A DNA stretch of 64,000 nt from Pararoseomonas sp. SCSIO 73927 (lineage in GTDB: Bacteria > Pseudomonadota > Alphaproteobacteria > Acetobacterales > Acetobacteraceae): assembly GCF_037040815.1 (NCBI RefSeq), contig NZ_CP146232.1:310001-374000 (forward strand), given 5' to 3'. Numbering within the stretch: position 1 is the first letter of the stretch; every line of letters starts with the position of its first letter. The position numbers and the translations under genes were made by a program. The notes under the pieces were generated by a model. That model did no database searches. It was not told the DNA's origin and worked only from the letters and a program-made list of their open reading frames with translations. Shown here piece by piece: positions 1 through 8,206 of the stretch.

Positions 1-1382
1 ACCGCCGGCCGGGGCTGGCGCCGGGCGAAGGCGGCGGCGATCGCGTCGGCGCAGGCCTCCGGCGTGCGGAAGGCGGGCACGCCGGCCTCGGCCAGCATGG
101 CAAGGGCCTGCGGCGCCTCCGGCACGCAGAAGGAGGCGAGGTGCGCCCGGTCCTTCGCGGCCTCCACCACCGGCTGCACCGCCAGTTCCGGCTGGAAGCG
201 CGAGGAGGAGCCGGCGACGGCCACGACCAGGTCGTATTCCGGCGCGGCGAGCAGCGCGTCCAGCGCCGGCCCCATCACCTCCGGCCGCACCCCGGCCAGC
301 GTGAGGTCGAGGATGCGGCCATGGCCGGGGTCGATGCCGGCCGCCGTCAGCCGCGCGCGCGTGGCCTCGCCCGGCGCCTCCACCGAGATTCCGCGCACGC
401 CCAGCCCGTCCACCACCATGGCCGCGCCGCCGCCCGTGGTCGTCACCACGCCCACCACGGGGCGGCGCGCGCCCGGCCCGCGGATGGGGATGCGGCGCAG
501 GAGGGCGGGGGCTTCCAGCAGGCCTTCCAGCGTATCGACGCGCGCGATCCCGCAATCCCGCAGGAAGGCGTCCGCCACGTCGTCCTCACCGGCGAGGGCA
601 CCCGTGTGGGAGACGGCGAGCTCCGCCGCCTCCGCGCTGCGGCCGAGCTTGTAGGCGACCACGGGCTTGCCGCGCCCCGCCGCGCCCCGCGCGAAGTCCC
701 GCAGGGCGCCCGCGCCCCGGAGCGTCTCGAGGAAGAGGAGGTAGGAGGTGACCTTCGGGTCGTCGAGCGTGGCCGCGAGAATGGAGCCGAGGTCGAGATC
801 GACTTCCGCCCCCACGGAGACGAGCCCCGCGAAGCCGAGCCCGCGCCCCCGCCCGCGGGAGAGGATGGCGCCGATCATGCTGCCGCTCTGGGACGCGACG
901 AAGGCGCCGCCGACCGGCAGGTCGGGCTCCGCGAAGGCGGCGTTGGCGGTCAGCACCATGCGGTGGTGCAGGTTCACCAGGCCGATGCTGTTGGGCCCGA
1001 GCAGGCGCGTGCCCGTGCCGCGCAGGCTCTCTCGCAGCGCCTCCTCCCGCGCCGCGCCCTCCGGTCCGGCTTCCGAGAAGCCGCCGGCCAGCACCGTCAC
1101 GGCGGGGATGCCCAGGCGGGCGCACTCCGCGACCGCCGCCATGGCGCCCTCGGTCGGCAGCAGGACAAAGGCGTGGTCGGGGCACTCGGGCAGGGCCGAG
1201 AGGGTGGGGAAGGCCCGCTCGCCCATCACAGTCCCGCGCCGGGCGACGGGATAGACCGCGCCGCCGAAGCCGCCCGCGCGCAGGAAGCGGAGCGGGCGGG
1301 AGGCGGTCTTCGTCACGTCGTCCGAGGCGCCGACGACGGCGATGCTGCGCGGCGAGAGCAGGGCGGCGGGGGCGGCGCGCAC
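1..1382 (-). CDS. Acyl-CoA ligase (NDP-forming, acetate-CoA ligase family), 3' end outside window
   Basis: Family members form acyl-CoA from an acid, CoA and ATP (or the reverse) through a phosphohistidine intermediate. The N-terminus carries the CoA-binding Rossmann start (SIAVVGASDD) and later a succinyl-CoA-ligase-like region with the conserved SHTGALAG segment, which holds the usual active-site histidine. About 460 residues are visible; full-length members are near 700 with a C-terminal ATP-grasp domain, so that part lies beyond the left edge. The GTG start at 1382 is chosen because it lies 3 bases beyond the stop of the acyl-CoA dehydrogenase, implying one transcript, and because the CoA-binding motif follows directly. 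The partner dehydrogenase suggests a role in acyl-CoA catabolism. The substrate cannot be told. Confidence 0.85.
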   Translation of the reverse strand, partial: MRAAPAALLSPRSIAVVGASDDVTKTASRPLRFLRAGGFGGAVYPVARRGTVMGERAFPTLSALPECPDHAFVLLPTEGAMAAVAECARLGIPAVTVLAGGFSEAGPEGAAREEALRESLRGTGTRLLGPNSIGLVNLHHRMVLTANAAFAEPDLPVGGAFVASQSGSMIGAILSRGRGRGLGFAGLVSVGAEVDLDLGSILAATLDDPKVTSYLLFLETLRGAGALRDFARGAAGRGKPVVAYKLGRSAEAAELAVSHTGALAGEDDVADAFLRDCGIARVDTLEGLLEAPALLRRIPIRGPGARRPVVGVVTTTGGGAAMVVDGLGVRGISVEAPGEATRARLTAAGIDPGHGRILDLTLAGVRPEVMGPALDALLAAPEYDLVVAVAGSSSRFQPELAVQPVVEAAKDRAHLASFCVPEAPQALAMLAEAGVPAFRTPEACADAIAAAFARRQPRPA

Positions 1383-1385
1383 GGC

Positions 1386-2570
1386 CTATTCCGCCGCCCG
1401 CGGCTCGTCCGGATTGGCAGGCTTCGGCGGGCGCTGGGAGAAGCGGCGGCCGAAGACCTCCTCGGCCAGCCGGTTCTTCATCATCTCGATCGAGCCGCCC
1501 GCGATCATCCAGCCGCGGCAGCGCCGCATGCAGTACTCCACGAGCGATTCCTCGGAGAAGCCGGTGCCGCCCATGATCTGGATGGCCTCGTTCGCCGCGT
1601 GAAACCCCGCCTCGTTGCAGGCGAGCTTGGCGAGGGTCGTCTCGTAGGGCGAGGGCAGGCCGCGATCCGCGTTCACCGCCGCGCGGTAGAGCAGGAGCTG
1701 CGCCGCCTCCAGCCTCAGCGCCATCTCCGCGAATTTCCACTGGATGCCCTGGAACTCGGACAGGGTGCGGCCGAACTGGCGGCGCGTCTCGGCGTGCTCC
1801 TTCGCGCGCTCGAAGGCGTAGCGGCCGACGGCGAGGGAGCGCGCCGTGTTGCCCACCCGCTCCGCGTTGAAGGCAGCGATCTGCTTTTTGAAGCCACCGG
1901 GGCCGAGGAGAAGGTTCTCCTTCGGCACGCGGCACTCCTCGAAGTAGAGCGCGCTCCACTCCTCGCCGTTCAGGAAGAGCGAGGGCTGGCCGACGGTGAA
2001 GCCCGGCGTGCCGCGCTCGATCAGGACCGACCCGATGCCATCGATCCCCGGCCCGAAGCGCAGGTAGATGAGATAGAGCGAGGCCTCCGCGCTGTGGGTG
2101 CCGAAGACCTTGGAGCCGTTGACGACGTAGTGGTCGCCGTCGAGGCGCGCCGTCGTCCGCAGCTCCGTCGCGGCAGACCCCGCCTCCGGCTCACTCATTC
2201 CCAAGGAGATGGCGTTCCGCCCGGCCAGCAGGTCGGGCAGCCATCGCGCCTTCTGCTCCGGCGTCGCGTACTCGGCGAAGGTGCGGATCGGGCCGAAATT
2301 GCCGGCCTGGACCACGTCCGCGCTGCGGGGGCAGACCGCCGCCACCCCCTCGATCGCCAGCACGGCGTCCATCAGCGTGCCGCCCTGCCCGCCATCCCGC
2401 TCGGGGATGGTGATGCCGAGCAGGCCCTGGCCCGCCATCATCTCCGCCACGTCGTAAGGAAAGCCCGGCGTGTGCGCGCGCTTCAGGGCGCCGGCCGCGA
2501 GGTTCTCCTCGGCGAAGCGGCGCACGGAGGCGGCGAAGATGCGCTGGTCCTCGGTCAGGTTGAAATCCAT
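1386..2570 (-). CDS. Acyl-CoA dehydrogenase
   Basis: A 394-residue FAD-dependent acyl-CoA dehydrogenase, of usual length, which introduces the alpha-beta double bond into an acyl-CoA and passes electrons to electron-transfer flavoprotein. Visible family signatures are the N-terminal helical start (MDFNLTEDQRIF), the middle beta-domain segment SEPEAGSAATELRTTA that contacts FAD and substrate, and the C-terminal IQIMGGTGFSEE segment with the conserved QxxGGxG pattern. An in-frame reading extends to 2774, but the ATG at 2570 begins exactly where homologues begin. It is first in a leftward pair with the acyl-CoA ligase and divergent from a LysR gene that may regulate it. The acyl substrate is not evident. 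Confidence 0.92.
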   Translation of the reverse strand: MDFNLTEDQRIFAASVRRFAEENLAAGALKRAHTPGFPYDVAEMMAGQGLLGITIPERDGGQGGTLMDAVLAIEGVAAVCPRSADVVQAGNFGPIRTFAEYATPEQKARWLPDLLAGRNAISLGMSEPEAGSAATELRTTARLDGDHYVVNGSKVFGTHSAEASLYLIYLRFGPGIDGIGSVLIERGTPGFTVGQPSLFLNGEEWSALYFEECRVPKENLLLGPGGFKKQIAAFNAERVGNTARSLAVGRYAFERAKEHAETRRQFGRTLSEFQGIQWKFAEMALRLEAAQLLLYRAAVNADRGLPSPYETTLAKLACNEAGFHAANEAIQIMGGTGFSEESLVEYCMRRCRGWMIAGGSIEMMKNRLAEEVFGRRFSQRPPKPANPDEPRAAE

Positions 2571-2703
2571 GCGCGCCTCTCCGCCCGGGGTGCCGTTCGT
2601 CGCTGCGCATGCTGCCCGGGAAACGCGGCGCCCGGGAGCGGACCGCTCTTTATGGTGGCATGATGCTTTGTTATGCCTGTGGCGAGGGATGAGGGAGGCC
2701 CGG

Positions 2704-3594
2704 ATGGCCGCGACGGTGCCGCCCTTCAATCCGCTGCACGCCTTCACCGTGGCCGCCCGGCTGGGCAGCTTCACCCGGGCGGCGGAGGTGCTCGGCGTCT
2801 CCCAGGCCGCCGTGAGCCGCCAAGTGGCTGTGCTGGAGGGCTATCTCGGCGTGCGGCTCTTCCAGCGTGAGCGGCACGGCTCCGCGCTGACGCCCGAGGG
2901 GCGGGTCCTGCAGGAGGAGCTGGGGCCCGCCTTCGAGCAGATCGCGGCGGCGGCGGAGCGGGTGCGGCGGGAGGCGCGGGGGGCGCCGCTGCGCCTGCGG
3001 GTCTACAGCACCTTCGCGGCGAAGTGGCTCCTTCCCCGCCTGCACCGCTTCGAGGCGGCCCATCCCGGGATCGCCGTGCGGCTGAGCCATGCCGTCGCGC
3101 CGACCGATTTCCGGCGCGACCCGGTGGACCTGGCCATCCAGCTCGGCGACGGGCGCTGGCCCGGCCTGGAGGCGCGGCCGCTGCTGCCGGACGTGCTGCA
3201 GCCCGTGTGCAGCCCCCGCCTGCTGGAGGGCGGGCCGCCGCTGCGCGGGCCCGGCGACCTGCCGGGGCACCGCATGCTCGTCTCCCGCTACCGGCGCACC
3301 GACTGGCGGGACTGGCTGGCCGGGATCGGGCGCCCGGAGCTGCTGCGGGAGGGGATGGAGTTCACCAGCTCCGTCCTGACCTATCAGGCGGCGGCGGAGG
3401 GGCTGGGCGTGGCGATCGGGCAGATGGCGCTGCTGGAGCAGGACGTGCGGGCGGGCCTGCTGGTCCCGCTCTTCGGCCTGCCGGTGCGGCGGGCCCTGGC
3501 CTACCACGCCGTGTGGCCGGCGGACCGGCCGCCGGACCGGAAGGCGCAGGCCTTCCTTGATTGGCTTGGCGAGGAGGCGGGGGTGGCGGGCTGA
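2704..3594 (+). CDS. LysR-type transcriptional regulator (GcvA-like)
   Basis: A 296-residue LysR regulator. The N-terminal winged HTH reads FNPLHAFTVAARLGSFTRAA, followed by LGVSQAAVSRQVAVLE, the recognition helix region. An effector-binding domain of two periplasmic-binding-protein-like lobes fills the rest, starting at LRLRVYSTFAAKWLLPRL, a start typical of the GcvA-like subgroup. The ATG at 2704 follows an AGGGAGG ribosome site about 5 bases upstream; an upstream ATG at 2689 lacks one. The gene diverges from the acyl-CoA dehydrogenase over 133 bases, the usual LysR arrangement, so it probably controls the dehydrogenase/ligase pair. The inducer is unknown. Confidence 0.9.
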   Translation: MAATVPPFNPLHAFTVAARLGSFTRAAEVLGVSQAAVSRQVAVLEGYLGVRLFQRERHGSALTPEGRVLQEELGPAFEQIAAAAERVRREARGAPLRLRVYSTFAAKWLLPRLHRFEAAHPGIAVRLSHAVAPTDFRRDPVDLAIQLGDGRWPGLEARPLLPDVLQPVCSPRLLEGGPPLRGPGDLPGHRMLVSRYRRTDWRDWLAGIGRPELLREGMEFTSSVLTYQAAAEGLGVAIGQMALLEQDVRAGLLVPLFGLPVRRALAYHAVWPADRPPDRKAQAFLDWLGEEAGVAG

Positions 3595-3637
3595 GCCCGC
3601 CCCTAGCACGCAGCGCCGTGTAGGGACCCGAAGGGCC

Positions 3638-4159
3638 TCAGGGAAAAATCTTTGCCTTGAGCGGGTCGAGATCCGCCCCGGTGTCGAAGACGTGGGATAG
3701 CCGGTCCCGCAGGTGGTCGGCGCCCCAGACGCTGGAGAACTCGTGCTCTCCAACCAGCGGATCAGAGGGCTGCAGGTTCGCCTTGATCACCGGAGCGCTC
3801 GCGGACCCGATCTTGTTCACGAAATCGACCTCGACCAGATCGCCGCCCTTGAAGGGATAGCTGCCGCCGAAGTGCAGCTTCGGCTTGATCCAGCGGCGCT
3901 GTGTCTCCAGCCCGGGCACGGGTTTCGCCACCGAGGGCGGGATGACGGCATGGACGAGCTTCTCCAACACCACGGAACCGACGAAGACTTGGAAGAGCAC
4001 GTCCTCGCGGGACAGCTCGAGGCCCTCCCACTGCGGTTGCTGGCGGCTCTTGCGAAAGCAGCACAGGACCGGGCTGTCCATGAACTGGGCGACAGAAAAC
4101 AAGTCGTCCCTCAGCTTCAGGCTGACGAGCGTATCCTTGATCCAGGGAAGGTCTGCCAT
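3638..4159 (-). CDS. Candidate immunity protein for the adjacent RHS toxin
   Basis: A 173-residue protein of no recognised family, beginning 18 bases after the RHS stop on the same strand. No signal peptide or membrane segment is seen, so it is probably cytoplasmic. Base composition is visibly less GC-rich than the surrounding genes, like the tip of the RHS gene, which suggests the two were acquired or swapped together. Known RHS toxins are followed by a small cognate immunity gene that protects the producer and its sisters. That context is the only ground for the call; the sequence itself names no family. Confidence 0.6.
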   Translation of the reverse strand: MADLPWIKDTLVSLKLRDDLFSVAQFMDSPVLCCFRKSRQQPQWEGLELSREDVLFQVFVGSVVLEKLVHAVIPPSVAKPVPGLETQRRWIKPKLHFGGSYPFKGGDLVEVDFVNKIGSASAPVIKANLQPSDPLVGEHEFSSVWGADHLRDRLSHVFDTGADLDPLKAKIFP

Positions 4160-4177
4160 CCGAGCCTCTTGTAGCTG

Positions 4178-4513
4178 TTATCCCGACAGCCACTTATCGG
4201 CCGCGTTGAGATACTTGGTCCTGTTTGCGTTACGAGCACCGACCGGATTCTGCCTGTTCGCGGTCGAGCCAAGCCCTCCGGCCTGCTCGAAGAACCTTTG
4301 CTCGAGCCCTCTCGCCGTCTCCTTGGCCTTCTGCCCGAAGCCTTCGAACACGACGGTCGGTGGCTCCGCGAAGCGGTCGAAGCCGGAACTGTACCGATAG
4401 TTCAGCACATCTTCGCCGATCTGCTTCCCTGGCATGGAGGCATACCCGATGTAGGGTTTTCCCGTGAGAGCGTCGACGCCGACGTAGGTGATGTGCGTCG
4501 CCTTCTTGGGGTC
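4178..4513 (-). other. Variable toxin tip of the RHS protein (possible GIY-YIG-like nuclease)
   Basis: This is the region coding for the C-terminal 111 residues after the conserved RHS core. It is visibly less GC-rich than the core, as expected for exchangeable polymorphic toxin tips. Spaced YVG and YIG triplets, a following arginine, a glutamate in a predicted helix (TARGLEQRFFEQ) and a later asparagine match the order of catalytic residues in GIY-YIG endonucleases. A nuclease acting on DNA or RNA of a competitor is the most economical reading, but the similarity is judged by eye on a short domain. Confidence 0.45.
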
Positions 4514-7500
4514 GCACCGAAGGCCGAGCGGATCAATGTAGCTCCAGATGTTCGGCGCGTAGCGGTACCGGTTCTCCCCGCCCAGCAGGCCAATCGGGTC
4601 CTGGGAGATGAAGGCGCCTATATGCGGATCGAAGTAGCGGTTCCGGTTGTAGTGCAGCCCGGTCTCTTCGTCCTCGTACTGCCCTTGCAGGCGGATGGGA
4701 TTGAGGAGGCTGCCCTGCTGATCCGCAAAGCCGAGCGGACCGTAACGGGCCGACCACTCGACCCTCCCTTCCATATCGAGGAGCCGGATGGGCGCGCCGT
4801 TGGGGTCGGTCTGGAAAAGACGGAGCCGAGCGCTCCCGTCATCGCCGGGCAGCATCGCCACCGGCTCAGGGTCACCCGGCTGCTGGATCCATTCCGTGAG
4901 ATCTCCGCTGCCCTCACCCTCCGTCCACTCGGCGGCCAGGACATCCCCGTCCCAGGCGAACCGGGTGGTGCGGCCGCCGGTGATCTTCGCGATTCGGCGG
5001 CCCAGTGGATCGTACTGGTACCGGGTCGCGAGGCCGGCGCGGCAGCTCTCCGTCAGGCGGTGATCGGCGTCCCACCGGAACGCGATGCGGTCATCCCCGG
5101 TCGCGCGGCTCACGAGGGTGCCGGCCACCCCGAACCGGTAATCCGTTCCCTCGTAGCTGCCGGTGCGCGTCCAGGGTTGCGTTCCGCCCCCCTCCTCTGG
5201 CGTGGCCGAGAGCCGGATCTCCGTCCTCAGTCTTCCTTCCGCCGGGTCGTTCCAGATCACGGCGGAGCCACCGTGGCGGCCGGTATGGCCGGTCACCTGC
5301 TCGACGGCGTTGTAGGTGAAGCGATCCACGAGGCCCCGGCCCTCATCTCGCTCCAGCAGATTACCGACTTCGTCGTAGCGGTACCGGACCGTCAGGCTTC
5401 CTTCCTTGGCCTGGGAGCGACGTTGTAGGAGGCGGTCGTCCGGGCTGTAGGTGCTGCTCTGGGTCAGCCCCTCCATCCACTCCCGCGTGATCCGCCCGGC
5501 AGGATCACGCTCGATCCGGATCGGCGGCTGGGAGCGGGCGCTGAGGCCGGTCACGCGTCCAGCGGCGTCGTAGGCGTATTCCAGCTCGCGATCGACGCGG
5601 GCGGACTTGCCACCGCGGGTGATCCGGCGCGTCGCCCGGTTCCCGGCCTCGTTCCAGGCGTAGCCGACCGTCAGCGCCTCGCCCTGGCGCTCCTCCAGCA
5701 AGCGCCCCTCGAGGTCGTAGTTCCGCTCGATGCGAATGTGGGGGTTTTCGCACGCGACAATCCTGTCGCTCGCGTCGTACTCGAACATCTCCTCAAAGAG
5801 GCGGCCGCCGCCATCGGGATCCTGCTGCGTCCTCCGGAGAAGCCGCCCGACGCCGTCCAGCTCGTACTTCAGCCAGCGACCATCCGGATTCACCGTCTCG
5901 AGGGGGCGGCCGGCGGCGCTGTAGGTGTAGACTGTCGTCCCGCCCCAGTAGTCCGTCTCCCTCACCACGCGGCCGAGCGCATCGCGCTCGAGCGTCTGCT
6001 TCCGGCCGTGGGCGTTGACGACGGCAACGAGCCGCTCCTCCGTGTCGTAGAGGTAATGGATCCGGCTGCCATCCGCCCGGACCTCGAGGGCGATCTCTCC
6101 CTGCCCGAAGTACTCGATGTGAGTCGTCGCGCCGAGCTGGTCGACGCTTGATGTGACATTGCCCTCCGGGTCATGTGCGTAGCGAATCGCGTGCCCCGAG
6201 GCGAAGCGCATGCCCTTGAGCTGCCCTTTCCGGTCCCGGCTGAGCAGGGTGCGGCGCCCGATCGGGTCCACGCTCTCGACCAGGTTTCCGAGGGGATCGT
6301 ACTTGTGGTGCCAGGTCGCACCGCTCTCATCGACAGCCAGGACGAGGTTGCCGAAGCTGTCATGCGCGAGGCGGCGCTGCGGCCCTGCCGGCACCCCCGC
6401 TCCAACGAGCAGGCCACGGGAGTCGTGACGGAACTCCTCCACGCGCCCCATCGGCGACCGCCGCGTGGCGACGCGCCCCTGATGGTCCCATGTCTGAGCC
6501 CAGGTGGCGCCGCCCGGCTCGGAGATGGAGACGAGCTTGCCGAGGGACTGGTACGCCGCGTTGACGGCGGTGCCGTCCGCCCGCGTCAGCTTCGTCAGGT
6601 TGCCCCTCTCGTCGAAAGCGTACTCCGTCCGGTGCCCGTCCTGGTCCACCACCGCCGTGGTGCGCCCGGCCTCGTCGTACTCGTAGATCGTCACGCCCCC
6701 GAGCGCGTCGAGCTCGCGGATCGGCAGCCCGCGCCCGTCCAGCGTGACGAGCGAGACGTGCCCGAGGGAATCCGTGATCCGCCTCTCGTTCACCGCGTCC
6801 AGGTAGGCGAAGCTGTAGGCGTAGAGCCCGCCATCGCCCCAGCTCCGCACCACGCGCGGCTCCCGGCCCGAGCTGTCGTACTCGTAGTGGAAGGAGAGCC
6901 CGTTCCGGTCGGTGTGCCGGAGCATGCGGTGCGCCTCGTAGGCGAAACGGTAGGGGCTCCCCAGCGCGTCGCGCACGGCCACGAGGTCGCCCGCCGCGTC
7001 CTGCTCGTAAGCGGCGTAGACGTGCCGGAACCCGCTCTCCGGCACCTCCAGCGCCACCCGCTCGACGGGACCGCCCTCCTCGCCCTCCACCCGGATCACG
7101 CGCCCGGCGCTCTCACGGATCGCCACCAGCCGGCCGGCTGCCGAACGCTCGTAGATCAGGGAATTACCGCAGAGGTCCCCGATCCACCCCAGCGGGTACT
7201 CCCGCTCCCCGTCCGCCGCGTCGCGCCGGAGGGTCTTGGGGAAGCCGTAGACCCGGTCCTCCTTCGTGCGGACGCGGAACTCCGCCCCGTGATCGGAGAG
7301 CTCCGCGCCGTCCATCAGCTCCAGCACCGCCGCCTCCTCGCCCTCGGCGGCGGGCAGGGAAGGGAAGACGGCGATGCCGCCCTCGGGGTGGCGGAACAGG
7401 GTGACGCCGCTCTCCCGGTCGTGCTCCAGCCGCGCATCGGCCGGGCACTCCCAGCCATGGCCAAGCACGCCCCGGCGCGGGTTGTCGGAGGCGTAGCGCC

Positions 7501-8206
7501 GGGTCCAGCGGATGGGGATGAGGCCGGGCAGCTCGAAGTCCAGCTGCTCCACCGTCACGGCGCCGGTCACGATGTTCACCGGCTCGGCGCGCAGGATGCT
7601 GCACTTCAGGAAGCCGGGGTTGAGGTGGCCGAACTTCGCCTTGCGCCAGTCCCGGAACCGCTCCGCCAGCCCCTGCGCGAACTTCGTCTTGCCGAGCTTG
7701 CCCAGCCCGGCGAAGCCCAGCTTGAAGAGCATCCCCATGAGCGAGATGGTCGGCGGGCCTCCGACGAAGACGTTCGTTGGAATCGCCAGGTTGGTGACCG
7801 TAGGCAGCGTCATCACCCGCGGCCCGCCCTTGCGCTTCGGGCGCGGCGGGCTGGGCATGCCCGCGACCTGGCAGGCGAGCACGGGCACGCCGAGGAAGGA
7901 CAGGGGATCGCCGTCCGCCACCACGGTGGCGCTGCCCATGAAGATCTCGTCGTCCTTGTCCGGCAGCTTCGGCGCGAAGGGAAAGCCAGGCGGGATATGG
8001 ATGGCCTGCCCTGCCGTGCCGGCGACGGCGCGCTTCATGCCGCAGACCGTCACGGTCGCCCCGAAGAAGGGCACGTAGTCCATCGGGTCGAAGACGATGG
8101 AGGTGTGCGGCGTCGGCAGCGGCACCGGGGAGGGCGAGGGCGGCACCACGCAGAGGTGGATGTCCACCCCGATCTGCGGGTCGCCGTGCTTCGCGACGGG
8201 GATCAT
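4178..8206 (-). CDS. PAAR-like/RHS polymorphic toxin, T6SS effector
   Basis: A 1342-residue fusion. Residues 1-155 form a PAAR-like tip domain with repeated glycine turns (EIFMGSATVVADGDPLSFLG; NVFVGGPP) that would sit on VgrG. A DUF6531-like segment starts near residue 208 (EPVNIVTGAV). From about 430 to 1230 it is YD/RHS repeats (for example YEYDEAGRTTAVVDQDGHRT) that would form the cocoon shell. The core ends at DPLGL (1226-1230), the usual self-cleavage boundary. The 111-residue tail (1232-1342; bases 4178-4513) is the toxin. It shows YVG at 1241-1243, YIG at 1252-1254, R1271, E1302 and N1317/N1320, the residue pattern of GIY-YIG nucleases; that assignment is inference. No transmembrane helix precedes the PAAR domain. 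The start overlaps the upstream TPR-like gene by ATGA. Confidence 0.9.
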   Translation of the reverse strand: MIPVAKHGDPQIGVDIHLCVVPPSPSPVPLPTPHTSIVFDPMDYVPFFGATVTVCGMKRAVAGTAGQAIHIPPGFPFAPKLPDKDDEIFMGSATVVADGDPLSFLGVPVLACQVAGMPSPPRPKRKGGPRVMTLPTVTNLAIPTNVFVGGPPTISLMGMLFKLGFAGLGKLGKTKFAQGLAERFRDWRKAKFGHLNPGFLKCSILRAEPVNIVTGAVTVEQLDFELPGLIPIRWTRRYASDNPRRGVLGHGWECPADARLEHDRESGVTLFRHPEGGIAVFPSLPAAEGEEAAVLELMDGAELSDHGAEFRVRTKEDRVYGFPKTLRRDAADGEREYPLGWIGDLCGNSLIYERSAAGRLVAIRESAGRVIRVEGEEGGPVERVALEVPESGFRHVYAAYEQDAAGDLVAVRDALGSPYRFAYEAHRMLRHTDRNGLSFHYEYDSSGREPRVVRSWGDGGLYAYSFAYLDAVNERRITDSLGHVSLVTLDGRGLPIRELDALGGVTIYEYDEAGRTTAVVDQDGHRTEYAFDERGNLTKLTRADGTAVNAAYQSLGKLVSISEPGGATWAQTWDHQGRVATRRSPMGRVEEFRHDSRGLLVGAGVPAGPQRRLAHDSFGNLVLAVDESGATWHHKYDPLGNLVESVDPIGRRTLLSRDRKGQLKGMRFASGHAIRYAHDPEGNVTSSVDQLGATTHIEYFGQGEIALEVRADGSRIHYLYDTEERLVAVVNAHGRKQTLERDALGRVVRETDYWGGTTVYTYSAAGRPLETVNPDGRWLKYELDGVGRLLRRTQQDPDGGGRLFEEMFEYDASDRIVACENPHIRIERNYDLEGRLLEERQGEALTVGYAWNEAGNRATRRITRGGKSARVDRELEYAYDAAGRVTGLSARSQPPIRIERDPAGRITREWMEGLTQSSTYSPDDRLLQRRSQAKEGSLTVRYRYDEVGNLLERDEGRGLVDRFTYNAVEQVTGHTGRHGGSAVIWNDPAEGRLRTEIRLSATPEEGGGTQPWTRTGSYEGTDYRFGVAGTLVSRATGDDRIAFRWDADHRLTESCRAGLATRYQYDPLGRRIAKITGGRTTRFAWDGDVLAAEWTEGEGSGDLTEWIQQPGDPEPVAMLPGDDGSARLRLFQTDPNGAPIRLLDMEGRVEWSARYGPLGFADQQGSLLNPIRLQGQYEDEETGLHYNRNRYFDPHIGAFISQDPIGLLGGENRYRYAPNIWSYIDPLGLRCDPKKATHITYVGVDALTGKPYIGYASMPGKQIGEDVLNYRYSSGFDRFAEPPTVVFEGFGQKAKETARGLEQRFFEQAGGLGSTANRQNPVGARNANRTKYLNAADKWLSG

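Noticed and set aside
141..2663. Long open frame of 840 codons on the plus strand over the acyl-CoA genes
   Set aside because: It runs antisense to two clearly recognisable genes and its translation is Arg/Ala/Gly/His low-complexity sequence, typical of open antisense frames in high-GC DNA.
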